In this document: positions 43,839 to 53,400 of the stretch, piece after piece | Layout: each line of letters begins with the position of its first letter | How positions within the stretch are numbered: position 1 is the first letter of the stretch | NCBI RefSeq assembly: GCF_000416985.1 | Contig: NZ_ATDL01000016.1 | Span: 310,001-374,000, forward strand | From: Sphingobacterium paucimobilis HER1398 | Lineage (GTDB): Bacteria; Bacteroidota; Bacteroidia; Sphingobacteriales; Sphingobacteriaceae | Reading direction: 5' to 3' | Length of the DNA: 64,000 nucleotides | Made by a program: the position numbers and the translations under genes | The notes under the pieces: model-generated | Seen by the model: only the letters and a program-made list of their open reading frames with translations | Databases searched by the model: none | Told to the model about the DNA's origin: nothing

Positions 43839-44960
43839 ATGAATTTAGGAAGGCAAATACATACATTACTTAAAAGACAGTCGTCCGTCTATGTCAATAG
43901 ACTGGGAACATTTAAACGTGTGCATACCCCTGCTGCATTTGATGCTAAGCGTCATGTGTATCTGCCTCCGATTACTTTCGTTGAGTTTGATAGTGGTTCT
44001 AATGATGGGTATGATTTTATAACCTATGTGCAGCAGGCGAATGAATTGGATCGTAACCAAGCTGAATTAAATGTAAATCAGGCCGTCGCTGTCGTGCTGG
44101 AACAGCTCACGCAATTGGGGCAAGCTCGTCTCGACAGCCTAGGTGACCTAGTCAGTTACGGCAATTCATACGTGTTCAAGCCCTTGGATCTTTCTGGGTT
44201 TAACTATACTGCCGTAAGCGAACAGTTTCATGATGAGGTGGCCGCACCTGTGGAGGCGTCAAATCCGGATGAACTTCGTAAGCAAGAGGCGATAGTGGAA
44301 ACGCCGATTCAAGTGGTCGATGAGGTGCCTTTAGAGGATGCGAAGCCCGTTGCGACTAACAGTCCTGTTGTGCCACCTTCTACCGATGTTTCTGCAGTAA
44401 CAGCAGTAGACCAGGGTTTGACGCTTGATGATCCAGAGTTTGAGATTCCTGCTGAACGTAAATCAACCAGCGCATATGTATATGCCTTAGTGGCCGTTTT
44501 GGCTGTAGCACTGTTGGGTGGATTGTATTATTATAGTACTTACATGCAAGATGGCAGTGGTATTGCCGAGAACAATGAAGTAGTAATCGTCCCAATGGAT
44601 TCAATAACTACGGATACAGTGAGTACTGTGCTTCCTGTTGATTCGTTGAGTAGTGTAGAGCAGGACACATTGACAGCTCCTCTACCGGAACCCGAAAAAA
44701 GTGAAGAAATAGAAACACCTGCCAATCATCGTTATACCATCGTGATAGGTACTCATAAAACATTAGCTCAGGCTTATGACGAAGCTGAAGCTTTTAATAA
44801 GGATGGGCATAAGTCGGTCCGGGTCATTACTCCTAATCTTGCTAAAAACTTAAAGCGCGTGGTATGGGATACTTATGCAGAGAAAGAAGAGCGAGATTCG
44901 GCATTGCGTTATGTGAGAAAGCATATCAAAGCAGACGCTTGGCCCGATGTAATCAAATAA
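43839..44960 (+). CDS. HU-CCDC81 and SPOR domain membrane protein
   Basis: A 373-residue single-pass protein. The N-terminal ~130 residues (LGRQIHTLLKRQSSVYVNRLGTF, then LNVNQAVAVVLEQLTQLGQ and LGDLVSYGNSYVFKPL) match the bacterial HU-CCDC81 tandem. This is an HU-like fold predicted to be cytoplasmic. After a variable acidic linker there is one transmembrane helix (about 206-228, YVYALVAVLAVALLGGLYYY). A periplasmic C-terminal SPOR domain (about 297-373, YTIVIGTHKTLAQAYDEAEAF) follows and should bind denuded peptidoglycan at division sites. It could thus link an inner factor to the septal wall. It lies 36 nt before exbB. Confidence 0.88.
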   Translation: MNLGRQIHTLLKRQSSVYVNRLGTFKRVHTPAAFDAKRHVYLPPITFVEFDSGSNDGYDFITYVQQANELDRNQAELNVNQAVAVVLEQLTQLGQARLDSLGDLVSYGNSYVFKPLDLSGFNYTAVSEQFHDEVAAPVEASNPDELRKQEAIVETPIQVVDEVPLEDAKPVATNSPVVPPSTDVSAVTAVDQGLTLDDPEFEIPAERKSTSAYVYALVAVLAVALLGGLYYYSTYMQDGSGIAENNEVVIVPMDSITTDTVSTVLPVDSLSSVEQDTLTAPLPEPEKSEEIETPANHRYTIVIGTHKTLAQAYDEAEAFNKDGHKSVRVITPNLAKNLKRVVWDTYAEKEERDSALRYVRKHIKADAWPDVIK

Positions 44961-44996
44961 AAGAACATAAACCAGTAAATAATTATTTTTAACGCT

Positions 44997-45698
44997 ATGT
45001 CATTATTACAAAGCAATCTACCCGTAGATACATTAAATCAAGCACAACAACAGGCGATAGAGTTAGCCACGCAACACGAAAATCTGAACTTGCTTCAGCT
45101 TTTGATGAAGGGCGGATGGATTATGATTCCGATTCTTTTATTGTTCTTCTTGGGACTTGTTATTTTTATCGAGCGCTATATTACTATTCGTAATGCTTCG
45201 AAAGCAGATGGGGGGTTGATGGCACAGATTAAGAGTAATGTTCTCTCTGGTAAACTGGATTCGGCGATAGCCGTGTGCCGTTCAAGTAATTCGGCCTTGG
45301 CTCGGATGTTGCAAAAAGGCTTGACACGTGTTGGACGTCCGATTAAGGATATCGAAGCAGCTATAGAAAATGCAGGTAAATTGGAAGTGTCTCGCTTAGA
45401 AAAGAATATTAATATTTTGGGAATTATCGCGGGTATCGCACCGATGCTTGGCTTTGTGGGAACAATCTTCGGAGTTATACAGATCTTCCGCGATGTGGAG
45501 ATAGCAGGTGGTATTGATATCGGTTCGGTATCAGGGGGACTGTATGTTAAGATGATTGCTTCGGCTTCGGGTCTTACGATTGGTATCTTGGCTTATATCG
45601 GTTATCACATTCTAAATATGATGGTCGAACGCCTGATTTTGAAAATGGAGACTGAGGCGGTTGAGTTTATTGACTTATTGGACGAGCCTGGAGTATAG
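44997..45698 (+). CDS. exbB: MotA/TolQ/ExbB proton channel family protein
   Basis: A 233-residue inner-membrane protein with three hydrophobic segments (about 33-54, 133-155, 177-205). The family signature is IAGIAPMLGFVGTIFGVIQIF. Together with the ExbD and TonB-like proteins encoded next it would use the proton gradient to energise outer-membrane receptors. Many such receptors exist in this lineage, so the partner cannot be named. A TolQ role in the Tol-Pal system cannot be excluded. Confidence 0.92.
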   Translation: MSLLQSNLPVDTLNQAQQQAIELATQHENLNLLQLLMKGGWIMIPILLLFFLGLVIFIERYITIRNASKADGGLMAQIKSNVLSGKLDSAIAVCRSSNSALARMLQKGLTRVGRPIKDIEAAIENAGKLEVSRLEKNINILGIIAGIAPMLGFVGTIFGVIQIFRDVEIAGGIDIGSVSGGLYVKMIASASGLTIGILAYIGYHILNMMVERLILKMETEAVEFIDLLDEPGV

Positions 45699-45710
45699 TT
45701 CTTCACTAAT

Positions 45711-45718
45711 TACTTTTG
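45711..45718 (+). promoter_or_regulatory. -7 element next to the start of exbD
   Basis: TACTTTTG, an exact TAnnTTTG match ending 5 nt before the exbD ATG at 45724, inside the exbB-exbD gap. If active, it would give an internal, leaderless exbD transcript. No -33 element was seen. Confidence 0.3.
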
Positions 45719-45723
45719 CGAAT

Positions 45724-46131
45724 ATGAACTTAAGAAATAGAAGAGGAAAGCCGACTGCAGAGGTACATACCGCGGCCTTGAATGACATCATGTTCTTTTT
45801 GATGTTATTCTTTCTCTTGGCGTCTGCCGTAGCTAACCCTCAAGTTGTAAAGCTGCTATTGCCGAAGTCGAGTGCTGGTGAGCAGTCCGTGGCTAAAAAG
45901 ACGATAACGGTTTCTATTACGAGTGATCTAGCTTATCACTTGGATAAGGCTGTTATTCCTTATGAAGCGTTAGAGCAAGCCCTGCAGGGACAGATTAACT
46001 CGGGAGAAGAGGTCACTATTATGTTATATGCAGATAGTACAGTGCCGATTCAAAATGTAATCGCTGTCATGGATATTGCAAATAGGCTTAAAATTAAATT
46101 GGTTTTGGCAACAGAGCCGAAGAAAGATTAG
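45724..46131 (+). CDS. exbD: Biopolymer transport protein ExbD/TolR
   Basis: A 135-residue protein with a short basic cytoplasmic N-terminus (MNLRNRRGKPTAEVHTAALN). One transmembrane helix (DIMFFLMLFFLLASAV) carries the conserved Asp (LNDIMFFL) of the proton path. A small periplasmic domain follows. I use ATG 45724; an in-frame ATG at 45661 lies inside exbB. It lies 25 nt after exbB, as expected for the ExbBD motor. Confidence 0.92.
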   Translation: MNLRNRRGKPTAEVHTAALNDIMFFLMLFFLLASAVANPQVVKLLLPKSSAGEQSVAKKTITVSITSDLAYHLDKAVIPYEALEQALQGQINSGEEVTIMLYADSTVPIQNVIAVMDIANRLKIKLVLATEPKKD

Positions 46132-46231
46132 GAGGCTCGAGTGCTTGGCAAGTCTATTGCTTTTGGCTCCTGGTTTTTTAAATTAGACTTTTAACAGAGC
46201 TTCATGTAAGCTCATCTAAGATAGTTTTGAC

Positions 46232-47056
46232 ATGTATTACCATCTTAAAGAAGAGAATAATATGCCTAAGGCGCTGGGGTATTCCGCGTTAGTGATGGCA
46301 GTATTAGGAGCAATCGGCTTCTTTATTGTATTTGGGCGGCCGGATATCCCAGAGTATGGAATGGGGGGAATCGTAGTAAACTACGGTACATCGGATGAAG
46401 GCATGGGGGACGATTATATGAATACGGAAGAGCCTTCAATGGATGAGAATGCTAACGACGTACAACCCGATCGAATCGTTCCGACCGAGACGCCTACGCC
46501 TACACCTACCCAACAGGTAGCCGATAAAGCAGTGGCTACCCAAGATATGGAAGATGCTCCCGCAGTAGCAAAAGCAGAAAAACCTGTAAAGGCTACCGCC
46601 GCAGAGACTACAAAAGAAACCAAGACCAGTACACCTGCCGTAAATTCAAATGCACTGTATAAAGGCAAAAAGAATAATGGTAGTGGAGCTGGAGATGGGA
46701 CGGGATCTACGCCGGGCAATCAAGGTTCTAACCTCGGAGATCCTTTAGCTTCCAATTATGGCGAAGGAGGATCTGGGTTCGGAAATGCTATGATTTCCTT
46801 AGCGAATAGAAAGTTTACAGTAGCTCCGAAAATAGATGATAAAGGACAACAGGCTGGTATTGTAGCGGTAGAGTTTAAAGTGGATAAAAACGGCGTAATT
46901 ACTTATGCTCGTGCGGGCGCTAAAGGAACGACGATATCGGATGGAGAACTATGGTCTAAGTGTGAACGGGCAGTAAGAGGAGCTCGGCTTAATCAGATTG
47001 ATAATGCTCCAGACAGCCAAACCGGTATTATCAAATTCAATTTCAAATTAAGATAA
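46232..47056 (+). CDS. TonB-like energy transducer
   Basis: A 274-residue single-pass protein. It has a short N-terminus, a transmembrane helix (about 16-35, ALGYSALVMAVLGAIGFFIVF) and a long Pro/Thr/Ala/Gly-rich periplasmic spacer (about 50-185, including PTETPTPTPTQQ). The C-terminal ~85-residue domain (FTVAPKIDDKGQQAGIVAVEFKVDKNGVITYA) resembles the TonB/TolA C-terminal fold. Directly after exbB-exbD, it is most likely the TonB partner. The C-terminal YP motif typical of TonB is not obvious, so TolA-like is an alternative. Confidence 0.8.
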   Translation: MYYHLKEENNMPKALGYSALVMAVLGAIGFFIVFGRPDIPEYGMGGIVVNYGTSDEGMGDDYMNTEEPSMDENANDVQPDRIVPTETPTPTPTQQVADKAVATQDMEDAPAVAKAEKPVKATAAETTKETKTSTPAVNSNALYKGKKNNGSGAGDGTGSTPGNQGSNLGDPLASNYGEGGSGFGNAMISLANRKFTVAPKIDDKGQQAGIVAVEFKVDKNGVITYARAGAKGTTISDGELWSKCERAVRGARLNQIDNAPDSQTGIIKFNFKLR

Positions 47057-47063
47057 GGATCAT

Positions 47064-48362
47064 ATGCATACCTATACAGAGGCAATCGACTACTTATACA
47101 GTCGATTGCCTATGTTTACACGAGATGGTGCATCGGCTTATAAAAAGGATTTAGACCGTACCGTCGCCCTTTGTGTAGCACTAGGCAACCCTCAGAATAA
47201 TTATAAAACTATACATGTAGGCGGTACCAACGGCAAAGGCTCTTCGTCTCATATGCTGGCTTCTGTCTTGAGCGCTGCCGGCTACCGAACCGGCTTATAC
47301 ACTTCTCCTCATTTAGTGGATTTTCGTGAACGTATCCGTATAGACGGTCAGCAGATAGAGGCACAGTTTGTTGTGGATTATGTCAATAGGCAACAGCAAT
47401 TGATAAAAGAAATACAGCCTTCCTTTTTCGAGGCTACTGTAGCGATGGCATTTGATTATTTTGCAATAAAGAAGGTCGATGTTGCGATTATTGAAGTGGG
47501 GCTGGGAGGACGACTAGATAGTACGAATATAATCCATCCAGATATTGCTTTGATTACAAATATTGGGATGGATCATATGAATCTGTTGGGAGATACACTC
47601 GAGGAAATCGCCGCAGAGAAGGCCGGAATTATAAAAACCGATACGCCTATTGTAATCTCAGAGACACACCCGATAACAGCTCCTATTTTTAAAGCTAAAG
47701 CTGCAATTAGCCACGCACCATTGATTTTTGCAGATCAGGTATTACAAGCTAGACGTATAAGTAAAACGGACACTCTGCAACAGATAGAAGTACAGTCTAA
47801 CGATAATACGACGGTTTATGATCTGGATTTGACAGGGTCTTATCAGTTGAAAAATATATTGGGGGTATTAACTGTAATTGAACAGTTGAGGAATTTAAGT
47901 TATATCATTCCACAGGATAAGGTGAGGGAAGGATTGGAGCGGGTTCAGACACGAACCGGATTACAGGGACGATGGCAGACTATATCTACAGAACCGCTCA
48001 TCATCTGCGATACGGGGCATAACGAAGATGGCATCAAAGAGATTATTAAAAATCTAGCTGAAGTTCATTTTAAAAGGCTTCATGTCGTCATCGGTGCGAT
48101 GAAGGACAAAGATCTGGATCATATGTTACCTTATCTGCCTAAGGAGGCAACTTATTATTTTTCTAATCCCAATATGCCTCGGGCCATGGGCGCTGATGAG
48201 CTGGCGGATAAAGCGAGTTCTTTGGGATTACATGGGGCTGTTTGTGGAGCAGTCGTGAATGCATTGAATAGAGCAAAAGAGGCCTATCAACAAGGAGATT
48301 TGATATTTGTTGGTGGTTCCAATTTTGTTGTCGCCGAAGTCCTGAGTGATATTCTGAAGTAA
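47064..48362 (+). CDS. folC: Bifunctional folylpolyglutamate synthase/dihydrofolate synthase
   Basis: A 432-residue Mur-ligase-fold enzyme that adds glutamate to dihydropteroate and to folates. Motifs are the P-loop VGGTNGKGSSSHMLASVL, the substrate loop TGLYTSPHLVDFRERIRIDG, VAIIEVGLGGRLDSTNI and NIGMDHMNLLGDTLEEIAAEKAGI. It begins 7 nt after the TonB-like gene, so it is probably the last gene of that transcript despite the unrelated function. Confidence 0.95.
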   Translation: MHTYTEAIDYLYSRLPMFTRDGASAYKKDLDRTVALCVALGNPQNNYKTIHVGGTNGKGSSSHMLASVLSAAGYRTGLYTSPHLVDFRERIRIDGQQIEAQFVVDYVNRQQQLIKEIQPSFFEATVAMAFDYFAIKKVDVAIIEVGLGGRLDSTNIIHPDIALITNIGMDHMNLLGDTLEEIAAEKAGIIKTDTPIVISETHPITAPIFKAKAAISHAPLIFADQVLQARRISKTDTLQQIEVQSNDNTTVYDLDLTGSYQLKNILGVLTVIEQLRNLSYIIPQDKVREGLERVQTRTGLQGRWQTISTEPLIICDTGHNEDGIKEIIKNLAEVHFKRLHVVIGAMKDKDLDHMLPYLPKEATYYFSNPNMPRAMGADELADKASSLGLHGAVCGAVVNALNRAKEAYQQGDLIFVGGSNFVVAEVLSDILK

Positions 48363-48416
48363 TGATTACTGCTTGTAAGGATTTTTACATTTTACTTTTT
48401 GAACGTAAGTAGGAGA

Positions 48417-48448
48417 TTTGTATACCCTTTTCTTGTACAGTAAATTTG
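48417..48448 (+). promoter_or_regulatory. Bacteroidota-type promoter of the FecI-FecR-SusCD locus
   Basis: TTTG (48417-48420), 20 bp, TAAATTTG (48441-48448): the best match to consensus in the window. Transcription would start near 48455, giving a leader of about 115 nt to the sigma factor gene. Confidence 0.75.
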
Positions 48449-48570
48449 CTTATCAAAAAATAAAATCTGATATTGGCATCCAATTTATTTTCAAAATAGC
48501 TTCAATTTGCTAGTTATTTGCCCATTGATTGTACTAACCAATTAGATGTAAATCTCAAAATAGTTTCCAA

Positions 48571-49164
48571 ATGATTGTGCTGACCTCCTTTTCCGATGAA
48601 GAATTATTTGAACTCGTCAAAGAGAATAGGAAAGATGCATATGAAGAAATTTACCATCGTTTTAAAGGTGTCCTGTATGCACATGCCTATCGCATGTTGG
48701 GTGATCGCGAGGAAGTCCAGGATCTGATTCAAGAAGTATTTGTAGCTTTATGGACGAAAAAGGATTCCCTGCTCATCAAAAATGTATCTGCTTATCTGTA
48801 TTCCTCTGTTAGAAACCGCGTAATTGACAGGGTGTCTAGATTGAAGAGTAGAAATAAGTATCTTGATTCGATGGCATTTTATGCCGAACATTATAGCTAT
48901 CAGGTACCTGATCGTATCCTTTATGAAAAGGAACTTCGAGGATTGATAGAGACAGAGGTGAATGCGCTGCCCGAAAGAATGCGTTTGATTTTTCAAATGA
49001 GTCGTAAAGAGCACCTGTCTCATAAAGAAATAGGAGAGAAGCTGGGACTCTCAGAAACAACGGTAAAAAAGCAAGTCAATAATGCTCTGAAAATATTACG
49101 CTCTAAATTTAGCAGTAGAGATACATTTATTTTTTTTCTTTTTATCTACTCCCTACCCCAGTGA
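48571..49164 (+). CDS. ECF RNA polymerase sigma factor (FecI type)
   Basis: A 197-residue sigma-70-like ECF factor. Region 2 is seen in AYEEIYHRFKGVLYAHAYRMLGDREEVQDLIQEVFVALW. Region 4, a helix-turn-helix, is seen in MRLIFQMSRKEHLSHKEIGEKLGLSETTVKKQV. A hydrophobic tail (FIFFLFIYSLPQ) follows, which is common in this Bacteroidota subgroup. It lies 45 nt before a FecR-type anti-sigma gene and a SusCD pair with an STN domain, so it should activate the downstream uptake genes on substrate binding. Confidence 0.95.
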   Translation: MIVLTSFSDEELFELVKENRKDAYEEIYHRFKGVLYAHAYRMLGDREEVQDLIQEVFVALWTKKDSLLIKNVSAYLYSSVRNRVIDRVSRLKSRNKYLDSMAFYAEHYSYQVPDRILYEKELRGLIETEVNALPERMRLIFQMSRKEHLSHKEIGEKLGLSETTVKKQVNNALKILRSKFSSRDTFIFFLFIYSLPQ

Positions 49165-49209
49165 TGTCCGTCTTGTATATGAAAGTTCATAGAACTGACA
49201 ATACTAGAC

Positions 49210-50412
49210 ATGAAAAAGAACCAATTTAACAAACTTCTTAAAAGATATAAGAAAGGAAAAGCTACAGGGGAAGAAAAGGCTTTTGTGGAAGGGTGGTATA
49301 ATTACCATGCTGGATTAGAACGCTTAGCTCTGCCTGAGGACGGGGTTTTAGAAGAAGACTTGTTGAATATATGGCAAAATATCAGCACAGAACAGGCTCC
49401 AGCAGCTCGTATTGTGAGATGGAAGAGGTTTTATGTAGCGGCCTCTGTTGTTGCTTGCGTCCTCATAGGAGGTTTGTCCATTTTCACATTATCCGATCTT
49501 TTTAAACAAGACAGTGTTGTAAATATTACAGGTGCCTATCCTTTCCCTATGCTGAACGATCCCAAAAATCAAGGTATAGGAGCTTACGATGCTTACGTCC
49601 AATTAGGATCTGGACCTATGATTAATTTGGATAGCATAAAACCTGACCATGCGTTTTCTTATGATAAGGTGAGCCTGAGCAAAGAGGAGGATGGAACAAT
49701 TGTTTATAAGAAAAATACCAATAAATGGGATCCTATAACTGCTAATCATGCTATTCATACGGTAAAAGTGCCGAAAGCAAAGCAATCGAAGATAGTGCTG
49801 TCCGATGGTACCAAGGTGTGGCTTAACTCCGAGTCTTCAATTTCTTTTCCTGAGGTTTTTGCTTGGAATGAACGTAATGTGGAGGTGACTGGTGAGGTAT
49901 ATTTTGAAGTGAAGAGGGATGTTTCTAAGCCATTTTATGTTAAAACTAAAGACGCTGTAGTAAAAGTCTTAGGCACCAGTTTTAATGTGACTGCGTATGG
50001 AGACGAAAACTTGTCTTCTACTACATTGATAACAGGTTCGGTCAACGTATTTGCTCCTACAGCAGACGGATCCATGATTGCGGGAACTGACAGAACGCTT
50101 GTTCCAGGAGAGCAGTGGACAATTAATAAAACCAATAAAAAAGTTTCGCTTCAGACGGTTGACCTTAAAGATATTATTGCTTGGAAGGATGGTTTGATTT
50201 CATTTACGAACCTAGATCTTAAATCTATTATGAAAAAAGCAGCAAGATGGTACGATGTCGAAGTAGAGTACGAGTCGTACGATCAGGATCGACGATTTAC
50301 TGGAGGTATATCATCACGCACGACTTTACAGGAGTTTATCCGAATTATGGATCTGTATCAAGTGAAAGTTGAGGATCAAGGGGGACGGAAACTTGTAGTG
50401 AGATCTAAGTAG
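49210..50412 (+). CDS. FecR family anti-sigma factor (DUF4974)
   Basis: A 400-residue membrane protein. A cytoplasmic N-terminal domain (about 1-72, LLKRYKKGKATGEEKAFVEGWY) should bind the sigma factor. One transmembrane helix (about 76-97) and a periplasmic FecR domain follow: KQSKIVLSDGTKVWLNSES, then VEVTGEVYFEVKRD and VKVLGTSFNVTAY. The last ~70 residues (FTNLDLKSIMKKAARWYDVEV) are DUF4974, which is expected to contact the STN domain of the SusC protein. The ~50 residues between helix and FecR domain are longer than minimal for the family. Confidence 0.93.
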   Translation: MKKNQFNKLLKRYKKGKATGEEKAFVEGWYNYHAGLERLALPEDGVLEEDLLNIWQNISTEQAPAARIVRWKRFYVAASVVACVLIGGLSIFTLSDLFKQDSVVNITGAYPFPMLNDPKNQGIGAYDAYVQLGSGPMINLDSIKPDHAFSYDKVSLSKEEDGTIVYKKNTNKWDPITANHAIHTVKVPKAKQSKIVLSDGTKVWLNSESSISFPEVFAWNERNVEVTGEVYFEVKRDVSKPFYVKTKDAVVKVLGTSFNVTAYGDENLSSTTLITGSVNVFAPTADGSMIAGTDRTLVPGEQWTINKTNKKVSLQTVDLKDIIAWKDGLISFTNLDLKSIMKKAARWYDVEVEYESYDQDRRFTGGISSRTTLQEFIRIMDLYQVKVEDQGGRKLVVRSK

Positions 50413-50494
50413 CAAATTACATATCGGCTTTTGAAGAGACGTCTTGAGAAAAGCAACGTGTAGATAAATTATATTAACACCTAAATTATAGAAT

Positions 50495-53400
50495 ATGCAG
50501 GCAGATTTTCCGAATCATACTGATTCTTTGGTACATGCTGAAAAAAAGAAAGCCAATCTACGGAGGTTTTCTTTACGGCTACGTGTCGTAACATTATTGT
50601 TGGTAACATCAGTTTCTTATGCTGCTGCGACTATTTTGTTTGCACAGCAATTGGATTTGAAGTTAAACAATGTCAGCTTACAATATGCATTGGATGAAGT
50701 TAAACGACAAAGTAATTACATCAATTGGCATGAAGGGCGAGCTATCGTATCGGATATTCCAGTGACGATTAATGCAAAAAAAATATCTTTACGAAATGCG
50801 CTTAATAAGATTTTTGAAGGCCAGCCTTATACCTATGAAATCGTAGCAGAGACGATTGTTATCAAACGAAAAAAGGAAGAGTTGACAACGACTGCTGCAG
50901 TGTCACCGCTACAAGAGGTGATCACTGTAGAGGGAAGGGTACGTCTTGAGGGGAAAGCTGTGAATGCTGATTTTGGAGGGATAAGTATACGTGAGAAAGG
51001 TACGATATCATCAGCTGTAACAGATAAAGAAGGCCATTTCAAGATCCGGGTAAGAAAGAATGCTGTATTAGTATTCTCTATGATTGGATATCGTCCTCGG
51101 GAGATGAATGTGGGGGTCGTAGATAAAATAGATATTGAGCTCCAAGAGGAGTTAAGTCGGCTGAATGAAGTTGTTGTTACTGGATATACCGTACAAGAGC
51201 GACGTGAGATAACGGGCGCTATATCACAGATAAAGGCTAAAGACATAGAGAATATGCCGATTCAGACATTTGATCAGGCTATGCAGGGGCGGATGGCAGG
51301 AGTGAATGTATCGTCAGCTACGGGTATACCAGGTGGAGCTGTGCGTGTTCAGATTCGTGGTGAGGGCTCTATTTCCGCAGGAAATGACCCTTTGTATATC
51401 GTGGACGGTATACCAGTAAATTCGGAAGATGCTGGAACTGTGACTTCGAGCAATCCGTTAGCGTTTCTAAATCCTAAAGATATTGAATCGATTGAAGTAT
51501 TGAAAGATGCAGCGGCGGCTTCTATTTATGGAGCACAAGCTGCCAATGGAGTCGTGCTGATTACTACAAAGAGTGGGGCTGCGGGACCTACAATAGTCAA
51601 TGTAGAATATAATCAAGGACTAGTAACTCCCATGCCACTGATTGAGACTATGAATACGCAGCAGTTTATTCAAGGGCGAATGGAGGCCAAGCGAAATTAC
51701 TATCCAGAATATTCGCTTGAACAGATTCGGTCTGAGGTATTGAATGAACTCCAATTACCTATTGGTATGACCGATGCTGAAATCCTGAGTTTACCCAGTT
51801 ACGATTGGCAAAATGCGGCTTTCAGAAACGGTTGGTCTAGCCAGTTGAATCTGTCCGCTGAAGGAGGAGCACAACGAACCACTTTCCGATTAGGAGGTTC
51901 TTATGAAAACAACAGAGGTAGTGTCGTTGGGACAAGTTTTCAAAGAGGGACAGCGAGTTTACGATTAAATCATAGTGTCAATGACAAGCTTTCTTTTAAG
52001 GCGAATGTTAATTTAACGATGTTGAGACAGGAAGGTGCTGCAGGTACGGCGGGGGCTAATCTCTTTTTATCCTCACCGCATTACACTGCGCCATTAATGC
52101 TTCCTTTTCTTCCTGTATATAACAGCGATGGTTCGTATAGCTTGAATCCACAGGGATTTCCCGGTACATTTCGATACCATGCTATTGCAGCAGCGGAGAT
52201 GAACGACTTTGTGAGCAAAAATAATTCGATCCTCAGCAGTTTGCGTGCAGATTATAAAATAAGAAAAGATTTGACTTTAAGGTCTTATGCAGGAGTACAT
52301 TATAATGTTAATGTGGATAATCTATATTCTGATCCGAGAACAAATGAGGCACAAGGGAGAAAAGGTATACTAGTTCTCAATCAGCGATATCCTGTATCTT
52401 TTACGACGACGCATCATCTCACCTATAATAAAACATACGCTAAGCATCATAAAGTGACCGCTCTAGGCGGGGTGGAATATCGAAGTTATGTTAATGAAAC
52501 GACTCGCGTAGAAGCAGAGGGGTTTCCGAGCCATAGATTCAAGACCCTACAGTCTGCATCTACCATCAATAGTGCAACTGGCTCCTTTACAACGGTAAAA
52601 CGTATGGGTGTATTTGGACAAGCTAATTACAACTATAGGAATAAGTATATGTTGAGCGGGATTTTGCGCTACGATGGGTCTTCTCGTTTTGGAGAAAATC
52701 ATCTCTTTGGCTGGTTTCCCGCAATCTCTGGAGGATGGGATGCCTCTCAAGAACAGTTCTTGAAAAAAGTCAATTGGCTCAATCAGCTTAAGCTGAGAGT
52801 GGGCTATGGAGAAACAGGGAATGACCGTATCGGTAATTTCACTGCGCAGTCTTTGTATGGAACAACGCAATACGATGGACAAGGAGGAACTATTCCTACG
52901 CGTCTGGGCAATAGTGACCTAAGGTGGGAGCGGAATGTAACTACTAATATAGGGCTTGACTATTCGGTGTTGAATAGACGTATTTATGGCAGTTTGGAAG
53001 TGTATCGAAGAGTAAGTAAAGATCTGTTATTGACGCAACCTATACCTTGGGTGAGCGGCTATGCCGAAATCAGCCGTAATGTGGGTGAAGTGAAAAACGA
53101 AGGCCTAGAATTGGAAGTGAATTTTAACCCAGTACGCTCTTCTTCCTTTAACTGGACTTCAGGATTTAATATCAGTTTTGTTCGTAATCGTGTGACTAAG
53201 CTTTATGGCGATTTAACTTCTTTGCCGGGTAGAGCTTCAGTGCGGGTTGGGTATTCTTTACATACAAATTTTCTTAACCAGTATGCAGGCGTCAACTCTG
53301 CTACAGGTCGCCCGATGTGGTATGATGCGGAGGGGAATTACAGTTATAGACCAGGTGGACAGGGATCCACAAGCTATACGTTACGTGATAGAGGGAATAG

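Noticed and set aside
50833..51246. A 137-residue open frame on the minus strand opposite susC
   Set aside because: It mirrors the STN and regulatory domains of SusC and has no recognisable protein features.
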